This document shows positions 1 through 6,684 of a stretch of DNA of 10,064 nt, one piece after another; position 1 is the first letter of the stretch, and each line of letters begins with the position of its first letter. Source of the DNA: BRH-c25 sp964447145 (GTDB lineage Bacteria > Bacillota > Clostridia > Lutisporales > Lutisporaceae); contig CAYURW010000096.1 of the NCBI GenBank assembly GCA_964447145.1, forward strand, positions 1 to 10,064. The letters run 5' to 3'. A program made the position numbers and the translations under genes. The notes beneath the pieces were generated by a model that searched no databases, was not told where the DNA came from, and worked only from the letters and a program-made list of their open reading frames with translations.

Positions 1-463
1 CAATAAGCAATGCCAGCATGCTTACTGTAAAAATAATAATATCCACCACACCGATGCCGGCTCCAAAAATAGAAATATTCTGCGATGGAAAATTTACCGG
101 ATAGATACGGAATCTTCCGGAAAGCAATATAATGATCAGATTATCCCCGATGACAGAGACACCCAGTCCTATAATCATGAGATATACCCTGCGCGCATTT
201 CGCTTAAGCAGGGGGCGGTAGGCCACAAGCTCAATGATCGCAGCCAGTACCGCCGCCGCCAAAACACCTGCAATAACGCCCGCCAGCAGATTATCCATTG
301 CCAGGGTAAGAAAATAGAATGTCGCAAACGCACCGATTGTAACAGTCATGCTGTGTGCAAAGTTGGTAAAATTGAGCAGGCTATAAATCAGTGCATAGCC
401 AACTGCCATCAGAGCATAGACACTACCTACCGAAATACCTATTACTAATTGTTGAATAAACAA
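1..463 (-). CDS. Liv-type ABC transporter permease 2 (LivH-like), partial
   Basis: This is the N-terminal 154 residues of an inner-membrane permease of the branched-chain amino-acid (HAAT) ABC family; the C-terminal half lies beyond the window edge. The conserved N-terminal region (GSVYALMAVGYALIYSLLNF, then TNFAH) and a hydrophobic multi-span pattern identify it as LivH. It is a clear paralogue of the permease at 3419-4300: the two align without gaps through most of the shared part, including RNARRVYL and GRFRIYPVNF against KNARRIYL and SRFRVYPVNF. There is no ATG start. TTG at 463 aligns with the paralogue's start and sits 9 nt after GGAGG (473-477), whereas an in-frame GTG at 472 directly abuts the SD. 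It lies 59 nt after binding protein 2, its likely partner. The LivG/LivF ATPases should follow outside the window. The family call is firm; the substrate is unknown. Confidence 0.93.
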   Translation of the reverse strand, partial: MFIQQLVIGISVGSVYALMAVGYALIYSLLNFTNFAHSMTVTIGAFATFYFLTLAMDNLLAGVIAGVLAAAVLAAIIELVAYRPLLKRNARRVYLMIIGLGVSVIGDNLIIILLSGRFRIYPVNFPSQNISIFGAGIGVVDIIIFTVSMLALLI

Positions 464-472
464 CGATGGCAC

Positions 473-477
473 CCTCC
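473..477 (-). promoter_or_regulatory. RBS deciding the TTG start of permease 2
   Basis: GGAGG (in AAAGGAGGG) lies 9 nt before TTG at 463. The in-frame GTG at 472 touches the SD directly and would be badly placed, so TTG is preferred. Confidence 0.7.
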
Positions 478-483
478 TTTAGC

Positions 484-498
484 CGGTTATTACAACCG
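484..498 (-). other. Small stem-loop between binding protein 2 and permease 2
   Basis: On the transcribed strand CGGTT and AACCG form a perfect 5-bp stem around the 5-nt loop GTAAT. No U-run follows; the next bases lead directly into the SD of the permease. It is therefore not a canonical terminator. It could be an RNA end stabiliser that keeps the binding-protein message more abundant than the permease message, as known for some ABC operons. That role is inference and the stem is short. Confidence 0.35.
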
Positions 499-522
499 TA
501 CGTTCTTGCCAATCTTGTTTGC

Positions 523-1698
523 CTAATTCGGCATTTCCGGAGTAAACATAGTTAGTGTTACAAATTTTCCATCTTTTATCTGACAGATTGGAACCTCACG
601 ATAAACCAAATGAGTTTCCGGATCGAAGGAAATTTTGCATGTCAGGCCTTCAAGCTCTTTTGTCTTCTCCAATTCGTCCCTGATTTTTCCAGAATCTACG
701 GAGCCTGCGCGTTCGATGGCACCGCTCAGCAGCTTGAATGCATCATGGGCAAGATAGCAGTCCGGCCCAACATTGATGCTGGGATCATAATCCCATCTCT
801 TTACGAACCTTTCTATCAGGGAATTTACCTTTTCTGATTCTGTGTCAACGGCAACATTGAAAATAATATCATTTATAGAATCTCCGGCAATATTAAAAAT
901 ATCATTTGACATACATCCTTCTGTGGACAGGAAAGGCTGCTTGATTCCAAGCTCACGGGCTTGATTTGCAATAAGGCCGATTTGTTTGTAGTAGCCGGCT
1001 GCTATATACAAAGCATCAAAATCGCCGAAATTCTTAATTTTTGTCAATACTGCACGGTAATCCACATCTCCGGTATTATATGCTTCGCTAACAACCACCT
1101 TGCCTCCCGCAAGCTCTACGTTTTTTGTAAATTCCTCAGTAACCCCTATGGAAAAGTCACTGCCTATTTCATATACTATTGCTATTTTTTTATGCCCAAG
1201 CTCTTTAACTGCATATTGTCCAAGGATAGAGCCGCTCTGCGGGTCGGACATACAGGCCCTGAATGCCCAGGGGCGTACCTTCCCTTCATCGGTCATAGTG
1301 ACTTTGGAGTTGGTCGCAATGCTGGTAATAACCGGAATATTGTGCTGGCTGGCTACTTCCACCAAAGCAATCGTAGTGGCTGAGGAGTCAGTGCCGATAA
1401 AAGCGGACACCTTGTCCTTAAGAATGGCCTTACGTGCTGCGTTGGTAGTTTCCACCGCATCGTCACGATTGTCATAAACCTTGATCTCAATTTTTTTGCC
1501 CAGAAGTCCGCCGGCTTCATTCTGCTCGTCTGCCAGCAGTTGGACCGTTTGATACAGCACATCGCCCCACAGCGAAGTTTCGCCGGTGCGGGGGCAAACT
1601 ACGCCGATACGGATCGTGTCGGAGTCAGCCCCTCCGCTGCAGGCGGTCATTGATACTACCATAACCAAAGCCAACAATAAACAAAATACTTTTTTCAT
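523..1698 (-). CDS. Liv-type ABC transporter substrate-binding lipoprotein 2
   Basis: This is an extracytoplasmic binding protein of the LivJ/LivK (Peripla_BP_6, type I fold) family, 391 aa. Residues 1-20 are a lipoprotein signal peptide ending in a lipobox-like MTAC (Cys20), so the mature protein should be membrane-anchored outside the cell. Family landmarks are RIGVVCPRTGE (30-40), VYDNRDDAVETTNAARK (74-90), FIGTDSSATTIAL (100-112), the YEIGSDFSIG hinge region (176-185), YNTGDVDYRAVLTKIK (207-222) and GLIANQARELGI (241-252). Start ATG at 1698 follows a GGGAGGAG SD. It has exactly the same length as binding protein 1 (391 aa) and by eye shares about half its residues. The stretch normally reading like G-x-D-G-W is changed to STEGC (258-262), suggesting a different ligand. 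The SDR lies upstream and permease 2 downstream. The ligand cannot be told from sequence. Confidence 0.93.
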   Translation of the reverse strand: MKKVFCLLLALVMVVSMTACSGGADSDTIRIGVVCPRTGETSLWGDVLYQTVQLLADEQNEAGGLLGKKIEIKVYDNRDDAVETTNAARKAILKDKVSAFIGTDSSATTIALVEVASQHNIPVITSIATNSKVTMTDEGKVRPWAFRACMSDPQSGSILGQYAVKELGHKKIAIVYEIGSDFSIGVTEEFTKNVELAGGKVVVSEAYNTGDVDYRAVLTKIKNFGDFDALYIAAGYYKQIGLIANQARELGIKQPFLSTEGCMSNDIFNIAGDSINDIIFNVAVDTESEKVNSLIERFVKRWDYDPSINVGPDCYLAHDAFKLLSGAIERAGSVDSGKIRDELEKTKELEGLTCKISFDPETHLVYREVPICQIKDGKFVTLTMFTPEMPN

Positions 1699-1740
1699 GT
1701 GATTACTCCTCCCTTTACTCTTTCATTAACAATTCCTATG

Positions 1741-2517
1741 CTACATCCATGCCCCGCCATTGGGGCATAATACCTGCCCTGTTACGTAATCTGCCGCTCC
1801 TGACACAAGGTAAACTATGGCTGCCGCTTGATCCTCGGGCAATCCGGCTCTATGCCAGATAAGCCCCCTTGTTTCATCCTCCCAGCTTCTGTCCGGGGAA
1901 TGAGCCATTCTGGTATCAGTCAGCCCTGTCCCTAAAACATTTACATTGATTCTATACTTTGCAAGTTCCTGTGCCAGCTCCTTGGCAAGACCAATCATTC
2001 CGGCCTTGGAGGCTGCATAGTGGGGGTCCGAAAAATCATATCCAAGTGCGGCCCCCGAGCTTACCATGCATATTTTCCCGCTTTTTTTCCTTATCATATA
2101 GGGGAGCACTTCATTGGTGAATACATATGCGCTCGTCAGGTTAAGCCTGATCAGCCGGTCCCATTCTGCATAATTCATCTTGTCAAATGTGATGCCTCCG
2201 CCACAACCCGCCGCATTATTGACCAGAATGTCAATGTCCCCAAAGCGGTTGACAGTCTCGTTAATTGTGCTTCTTACGTCTTCTATCTTTGTAACGTCAC
2301 AATGGGTATAAATACTCACGCCCCCTTCACGATTGATTTCCTCAGAAACGGCCTTTGCACTGTCGCCTTCGATATCGCATACTACAACGTTACTGCCAAG
2401 GTTAGCGAGCATTATAGCAGTCGCTCTTCCTATTCCATTTCCGGATCCGGTGACAATCGCAGTTTTCCCTTCCAGCTTAAAATAATCAAACATCGATGCC
2501 TTAGTTTTTTCCTTCAT
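1741..2517 (-). CDS. SDR-family NAD(P)-dependent oxidoreductase
   Basis: This is a classical short-chain dehydrogenase/reductase, 258 aa, a Rossmann-fold cytosolic enzyme. Visible motifs are the cofactor loop TGSGNGIG (23-30); acidic Asp48 at the end of the second strand (VVVCDIE), which usually favours NAD over NADP; NNAAG (100-104); Asn126; and catalytic Ser154, Tyr167 and Lys171 (YAASK). The segment after the active site reads VNVLGTGLTDT where most SDRs have a proline-glycine (PG) pair, so the proline is absent. Start ATG at 2517 has an SD (AGGAAGG) that overlaps the TAG stop of the LivM gene 11 nt upstream, indicating tight coupling; a second Met at residue 9 matches the usual SDR start. 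Given KdgK and Eda in the same cluster it may oxidise a sugar acid toward KDG, as KduD or gluconate 5-dehydrogenase types do. That substrate is inference only. Confidence 0.92.
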   Translation of the reverse strand: MKEKTKASMFDYFKLEGKTAIVTGSGNGIGRATAIMLANLGSNVVVCDIEGDSAKAVSEEINREGGVSIYTHCDVTKIEDVRSTINETVNRFGDIDILVNNAAGCGGGITFDKMNYAEWDRLIRLNLTSAYVFTNEVLPYMIRKKSGKICMVSSGAALGYDFSDPHYAASKAGMIGLAKELAQELAKYRINVNVLGTGLTDTRMAHSPDRSWEDETRGLIWHRAGLPEDQAAAIVYLVSGAADYVTGQVLCPNGGAWM

Positions 2518-2528
2518 AATTAACCTTC

Positions 2529-3407
2529 CTATTTTTTTATTTGCTTTTTATTATTCCCATGGCCCATCATTTTTTTTATTTCTTTTATCCCGAATTCCTT
2601 ATTGCCCATTAATCCGGAAGGTTTGAACACAATAACGGCAACAACCAAAAATCCATAAAAGACCATTCTCCACTCCTGTATGCTTCCGAATCTAAGCACC
2701 TCCGGCAAAGGAACGAGCAGAAGAGAAGCTACTATCGTCCCTGTCAGGCTTCCACAGCCGCCAAGGATTACTGTCATCACCAGCTCGTCTGATTTTGCAA
2801 TACCAAACATACTTGGGCTCAAATACCTCATATAATGGGCAAGAAGCGCCCCCGAAAGCCCGCACAGGGCGCAGCTGATGCTCATCGACAGCATTTTGTA
2901 ACTGGCGATGCTGACACCCACCGATGCAGTTGCAAGTTCATCCTCCCGGATTGCTATGCAGTTTCTTCCGTGTTTTGAATTCAGGAAGTTCCATAATAAA
3001 ACGATGATTACGACCAGCATTGTAAAAACCATAGGGAAGCTTATTCCTTTCGGGATGCCTGTAAGGCCTCTGGCACCGCCGGTAACCTCCGGAAGATTTT
3101 CTATTATAAGGCGAACTGCCTCTCCTATCCCAAGGGTAGCTATTACAAAATAGTCCCCCTTAAGTTTTAGAGTAGGATAACCTATAAGCAGCCCAACCAG
3201 CATGGAAGCTGTAATTGCCGCCGCCAGGCCCATAAAAATGGGCAGATTAAAACTCTTTGTGACCAATGCCGATGTATAAGCCCCTATAGCCATAAAACCG
3301 GCGTGCCCCATGGAAAACAACCCTGTAAATCCTGTCAGGATAGATACGCCCAAAATTGCGATCATATAAATGCATGTAAGTGTAGCAACGCCCATTAAGT
3401 AATTCAT
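2529..3407 (-). CDS. Liv-type ABC transporter permease (LivM-like)
   Basis: This is the second permease subunit of a HAAT-family ABC importer, 292 aa, with about eight to ten hydrophobic segments. Family signatures are GFTGLFSMGHAGFMAIGAY (26-44), LKGDYFVIATLGIGEAVRL (82-100), NLPEVTGGARGLTGIP (104-119), the cytoplasmic coupling segment AIREDELATASVGV (152-165), ILGGCGSLTG (214-223) and the C-terminal FKPSGLMG (261-268). The tail is short and lysine-rich. Start ATG at 3407 is preceded by a G-run SD (AAGGGGG) that overlaps the TAA stop of permease 1, with 11 nt between the genes. LivM normally heterodimerises with LivH, and the adjacent gene is its obvious partner. Only one LivM lies in the window for two LivH genes; either it serves both or a second LivM lies beyond position 1. 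Confidence 0.95.
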   Translation of the reverse strand: MNYLMGVATLTCIYMIAILGVSILTGFTGLFSMGHAGFMAIGAYTSALVTKSFNLPIFMGLAAAITASMLVGLLIGYPTLKLKGDYFVIATLGIGEAVRLIIENLPEVTGGARGLTGIPKGISFPMVFTMLVVIIVLLWNFLNSKHGRNCIAIREDELATASVGVSIASYKMLSMSISCALCGLSGALLAHYMRYLSPSMFGIAKSDELVMTVILGGCGSLTGTIVASLLLVPLPEVLRFGSIQEWRMVFYGFLVVAVIVFKPSGLMGNKEFGIKEIKKMMGHGNNKKQIKK

Positions 3408-3418
3408 ATGTGTCCCCC

Positions 3419-4300
3419 TTAAGCCTTGTCTTCTGAGGATTTTCCCATTAATCCCTCAGGGCGTACAAACAAAATGACGACCAATAAAGTATAGGCAAAA
3501 ATGTCACGGGTTGCCGAGGACAAATATCCTGATATCATTGTTTCGCTGACCCCAAGTACCATAGCCCCCAAAACGGCTCCCGGAATGCTTCCCAGCCCTC
3601 CGAACACCGAGCTGATGAATGCCTTGTTTGTTGTTGCCGACCCTAATGTTGGAAAAGCAGTGTATTTGGCTCCCAGCAGGCCCCCTGCAAGCCCTGCAAG
3701 GGATCCTGCTATAAGGAAAACGACAGTCAGCAGACCATAGGTATTTACCCCCATGATGGATGTAGTGTCCAGGTCAAAGGACGCTCCCCTTATAGCCAAT
3801 CCCCACCGCGTCTTTTTTATAAATAATTCAACCAGTACCAAAGCGGTAATGCTTATGCAAAATATTATTATATCGATTTGTCCTGCCGTCGAACCGAAAA
3901 TCATGACTGGTTCATTAGAGAAGTTGACAGGGTAAACTCTGAATCTGCTTGTAAAAATAATAATTATCAAGTTTTCGCACATGGTAAGAATGCCGAGGCC
4001 CGCAATCAGCAAATAAATCCTTCTGGCATTCTTTTTCAGAAGCGGCTTGTATGAAAGCTGCTCGATTACCACTGCAATGACCCCCGAAACCAATAGTGCC
4101 ACCACAAATCCGGCAAAAAGGTTTTTTACAACCGATGATAAGAAGCAGAAGGCGGCGAATGCGCCTACTGTAACCGCAATTCCGTGTGCAAAATTAGTAA
4201 AATTCAATAAACTGTAAACCAATGAGTAGCCTACGGCCATTAGAGCATAAATGCTTCCAATGGATAATCCGTTAATCAGCTGTTGAAAAAACAGGTTCAA
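3419..4300 (-). CDS. Liv-type ABC transporter permease 1 (LivH-like)
   Basis: This is an inner-membrane permease, 293 aa, the normal LivH length. Signatures are GSIYALMAVGYSLVYSLLNF (15-34) followed by TNFAHG, RRIYLLIAGLGI (93-104), WGLAIRGASFD (166-176), the coupling/EAA-like region FGGLGSIPGAVLGAMVLGVSE (233-253, key GG and PG) and the terminal RPEGLMGK (280-287). The first codon is TTG at 4300: no in-frame ATG or GTG is available nearby, and a run of seven G (4308-4314) 7 nt upstream is the only SD candidate. The paralogue at 1-463 also begins with TTG. It follows binding protein 1 by 56 nt and precedes LivM by 11 nt, giving the set binding protein-LivH-LivM. No ATPase is encoded in the window. 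Confidence 0.95.
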   Translation of the reverse strand: MNLFFQQLINGLSIGSIYALMAVGYSLVYSLLNFTNFAHGIAVTVGAFAAFCFLSSVVKNLFAGFVVALLVSGVIAVVIEQLSYKPLLKKNARRIYLLIAGLGILTMCENLIIIIFTSRFRVYPVNFSNEPVMIFGSTAGQIDIIIFCISITALVLVELFIKKTRWGLAIRGASFDLDTTSIMGVNTYGLLTVVFLIAGSLAGLAGGLLGAKYTAFPTLGSATTNKAFISSVFGGLGSIPGAVLGAMVLGVSETMISGYLSSATRDIFAYTLLVVILFVRPEGLMGKSSEDKA

Positions 4301-4307
4301 AATATGT

Positions 4308-4314
4308 CCCCCCC
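4308..4314 (-). promoter_or_regulatory. G-run ribosome binding site of permease 1 (TTG start)
   Basis: Seven consecutive G on the transcribed strand lie 7 nt before TTG at 4300. Only part of it can pair with the anti-SD sequence, and together with the TTG codon this suggests modest translation of the permease compared with its binding protein. Confidence 0.55.
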
Positions 4315-4356
4315 AGACCGAACTTCAGTTTGCAGACAAATCTTATTGTCCCTTAA

Positions 4357-5532
4357 TTAATTGAAATCATAGGTTTCAACGTTTACAAATTCTTCTCCCT
4401 GGATTTTGAACATTGTAGCGCTTCTTTCAGGGTTATGGGTCTTCGGATTTATGGTCACCACACTTGTCAGGCATTGCAGGTCTTTTGTGTTCTCCATAAA
4501 GTCTCTTATTTTTTCAGGCTCCGCACTTCCGGCCTTTTCGATAGCATTTTTTACTATTACAAAGCAGTCATATGCCAGATAAGCATCGGTCCCGGCTTTG
4601 TCAGGGTCCATATTGAATTTCTGCTCATATGCTTTTTTGAATTCGTTTAAGTTAGCTGCATTTACATCAAGGGCACATGGGAAGTAGCTGTTCTGAACCG
4701 CTTCCTTTGCAATAGTAAACAAATCCTGCATCATCCATGCGTCTACGCCCAGAAGCTGCTGGTTAATCCCTAATGCTCTTGCCTGATTGGCAATCAATCC
4801 CACTTCTTTGTAATTTGCCGGGATCATCAAAGCTTCAAAATCACCTTTATCTTTAATTTTTGACAGTTGGGCACGGAAATCCACGTCGCCGGTTTTGTAA
4901 GCTTCCTTCACTGTTACGTTTCCACCCATTTTTTCAAAGGAATCAGTAAAATTCTGGGTAATACCCAAAGAATACTCGCTACTTATTTCATATAGGATCG
5001 CACATTTTTTGATGTTTAGTTTTTCATATGCATAATGCGCCATTACGTCGCCAAGCTGGGGATCTGACAGACAAGCCCTGAAAGAATAAGGCCTTACGCT
5101 TCCGTCGTCGTTTTGTGTGACTTTATAGTTTGTCCCACAGGTGGTAATATGTGGGATCTTGTACTCCGCACACACTTCATCCAATGCAATGGCGCCTGAT
5201 GAAGCATCCGGTCCTATAAATACACAAATCCCATCCTTTTGGAGAGCTTTTCTTGCTGCGTTTGTCGTTTCCACGGCGTCTCCCCTGTTGTCGTATACTT
5301 TGAGCTCAACTTGCTTCCCTATTATGCCGCCCTCTGCATTTATGTCTTCTACCAGCATTTTGAGAGTATTGGATTCAACCTGACCCCAAAGAGCAGATTC
5401 TCCCGTTAGTGGGCCTATGTATCCAATAACTATCTTGTCGCTTGCATTTTCTACGCTGCCGCTGCAGGCTGCAAATAGTGATGCCAGTACAAATACAAGT
5501 ATCAGGGCCGTGATTCTCTTTGCTTTCTTCAT
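4357..5532 (-). CDS. Liv-type ABC transporter substrate-binding lipoprotein 1
   Basis: This is a LivJ/LivK-type (Peripla_BP_6) binding protein, 391 aa. The start chosen is ATG at 5532 (MKKAKRIT), because it gives a proper lipoprotein signal peptide with lipobox FAAC (Cys23), has an AGGAAGGG SD, and matches paralogue 2 in length. An open frame does continue upstream to a TTG at 5628, but it would add 32 residues before the signal peptide. Landmarks are IVIGYIGPLTGE (34-45), VYDNRGDAVETTNAARK (79-95), FIGPDASSGAIAL (105-117), YEISSEYSLG (181-190), YKTGDVDFRAQLSKIK (212-227), GLIANQARALGI (245-256) and GVDAW (262-266), the last close to the usual family form. It follows KdgK after a 123-nt repeat-containing leader and precedes LivH 1. 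Its place directly after two KDG-pathway genes argues for a sugar-acid-related ligand rather than leucine; this is inference. Confidence 0.94.
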   Translation of the reverse strand: MKKAKRITALILVFVLASLFAACSGSVENASDKIVIGYIGPLTGESALWGQVESNTLKMLVEDINAEGGIIGKQVELKVYDNRGDAVETTNAARKALQKDGICVFIGPDASSGAIALDEVCAEYKIPHITTCGTNYKVTQNDDGSVRPYSFRACLSDPQLGDVMAHYAYEKLNIKKCAILYEISSEYSLGITQNFTDSFEKMGGNVTVKEAYKTGDVDFRAQLSKIKDKGDFEALMIPANYKEVGLIANQARALGINQQLLGVDAWMMQDLFTIAKEAVQNSYFPCALDVNAANLNEFKKAYEQKFNMDPDKAGTDAYLAYDCFVIVKNAIEKAGSAEPEKIRDFMENTKDLQCLTSVVTINPKTHNPERSATMFKIQGEEFVNVETYDFN

Positions 5533-5533
5533 T

Positions 5534-5631
5534 CTTATTCCCTTCCTTACTTTAAAAGTTTGAATGTTTCCGTACTCTAAATGTCTGAATGCTTCTGTGC
5601 TTTTAATGCTTTGCTCTTCCATGCTCAAATG
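5534..5631 (-). repeat. Degenerate ~25-nt tandem repeat in the leader of binding protein 1
   Basis: Read on the transcribed strand, four units follow one another: 5631-5609 (23 nt), 5608-5584, 5583-5559 and 5558-5534 (25 nt each). Each begins C(A/T)TT and carries a purine core (GGAAG, AGAAG, GGAAA, GGAAG). The two central units match at 19 of 25 positions; the outer units are looser. The core of the last unit is part of the SD (AGGAAGGG) of binding protein 1. This is a decayed tandem repeat, not a CRISPR: there are no spacers. Its function, if any, is unknown; it could tune initiation or be a remnant of slippage. Confidence 0.5.
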
Positions 5632-5659
5632 TTTCTTCAGTGGTCCAAATAGTGCTCAT
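5603..5659 (-). CDS. Possible 18-codon leader ORF overlapping the kdgK stop
   Basis: ATG at 5659 overlaps the TGA stop of kdgK as ATGA and opens an 18-codon frame (MSTIWTTEETFEHGRAKH) ending in TAA within the repeat leader. ATGA overlap is a classical re-initiation arrangement. There is no clear SD, the frame is short, and its composition is unremarkable, so it may be chance. It is listed because it fills the only sizeable gap inside the cluster. Confidence 0.15.
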   Translation of the reverse strand: MSTIWTTEETFEHGRAKH

Positions 5660-6675
5660 CTCTGGATTCTGCCGCTTCCGTCTCCTACAGCCAGCCTTTC
5701 GACCTCTTCAACGGAAACCAGGTTGAAGTCGCCTTTTATGGTATGCTTCAAACAACTGGCAGCCACCGCAAATTCCAAGGCATCCCGATCGCTTTTTCCG
5801 CTCATGATGCTGTATATGAGCCCGGCACCGAAGCTATCCCCTCCTCCCACTCTGTCGACAATATGCATTCTGTATTCCTTTGAAATAAAGTATTCCTCTC
5901 CGTTAAAGAGCAGCGCTGCCCAGTTGTTCTCATTTGCGTTTATTGAAGTTCTTAAAGTTATAGCAACTTTCTTAAAGTTAAATCTTTTTTGAAGCTTTGC
6001 AGCCACTTCCCTGTAGCCTTCCTTATTCAGGCTGCCCCCATTGATATCGGAGGCACAAGCCTCTATCCCGAACACATCCTTCGCATCCTCTTCATTGGCA
6101 ATGCAAACGTAGTCACACAATTTTGCCATAACCTGCCCCGCTTTTTCCCGGCCCCAGAGATTTTTCCTATAGTTCAAATCACATGAAATTGTAATTCCCC
6201 TTTTTTTTGCTTCCCTGCAGGCCCGGAGGCAAATTTCTATAAGATTGTCCGAAAGGGCACAGGTTATGCCTGTAAAGTGAAACCAGCCGGCATCTGCAAA
6301 AATCAGATTCCAATCGAACTCCGAAGGGGTCGCCTCTGAAATTGCAGAATTTTTCCTATCGTAAATAACCTTTGACGGCCTCTGAGATACCCCTTTTTCA
6401 AGGTAATATATACCTATCCTGTCTCCACCCCGCAAAATAAAGCTTGTATCGACGTTCCTCGATCTTAGGCTGCTTATAGCGCTTTGCCCTATCTCATGAC
6501 CGGGCAATTTTGTTACAAAAGCAACATCCACTCCAAAATTTGCGAGAGATACAGCTACATTTGCCTCCCCGCCCCCGTAAGTGGCTTCAAAGCCTGTAGC
6601 CTGGACAAACCTGCCATACCCTTCCGGAGCGAGTCTCAACATAATTTCTCCAAATGTTATTACCTTGTTTTTCAT
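5656..6675 (-). CDS. kdgK: 2-keto-3-deoxygluconate kinase (PfkB family)
   Basis: This enzyme phosphorylates 2-keto-3-deoxygluconate with ATP to KDPG in the cytosol. The 339-aa protein shows the PfkB/ribokinase layout: GEIMLRLAP near the N terminus (9-17), the substrate-binding stretch YGGGEANVAVSLANFG (33-48), DLNYRKNLW (166-174) typical of bacterial KDG kinases, and the second PfkB signature DRVGGGDSFGAG (274-285) with catalytic base Asp280 and the glycine anion hole. Start ATG at 6675 follows AGGAGG by 5 nt, and that SD overlaps the TAG stop of the aldolase gene 9 nt upstream, so the two are translationally linked. Its product is exactly the substrate of the neighbouring Eda. Other PfkB sugar kinases, such as fructokinase or a 5-keto-sugar kinase, are the alternative, but the aldolase neighbour makes KDG kinase by far the best reading. 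Confidence 0.92.
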   Translation of the reverse strand: MKNKVITFGEIMLRLAPEGYGRFVQATGFEATYGGGEANVAVSLANFGVDVAFVTKLPGHEIGQSAISSLRSRNVDTSFILRGGDRIGIYYLEKGVSQRPSKVIYDRKNSAISEATPSEFDWNLIFADAGWFHFTGITCALSDNLIEICLRACREAKKRGITISCDLNYRKNLWGREKAGQVMAKLCDYVCIANEEDAKDVFGIEACASDINGGSLNKEGYREVAAKLQKRFNFKKVAITLRTSINANENNWAALLFNGEEYFISKEYRMHIVDRVGGGDSFGAGLIYSIMSGKSDRDALEFAVAASCLKHTIKGDFNLVSVEEVERLAVGDGSGRIQR

Positions 6676-6684
6676 ATGTTCCTC

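Noticed and set aside
1100..1477. Plus-strand open frame of 125 codons opposite binding protein 2
   Set aside because: It lies entirely antisense to a confident lipoprotein gene, has no good SD, and shows no recognisable motif; it mirrors the coding strand's codon bias. Other long plus-strand frames over 1-7640 were rejected for the same reason.
5533..5628. 32-residue N-terminal extension of binding protein 1 (start at 5628)
   Set aside because: It would place residues before a standard lipoprotein signal peptide. The ATG at 5532 has the SD, and the resulting length equals that of the paralogue.
5534..5631. CRISPR array
   Set aside because: Units are contiguous, degenerate and have no spacers; there are no cas genes.
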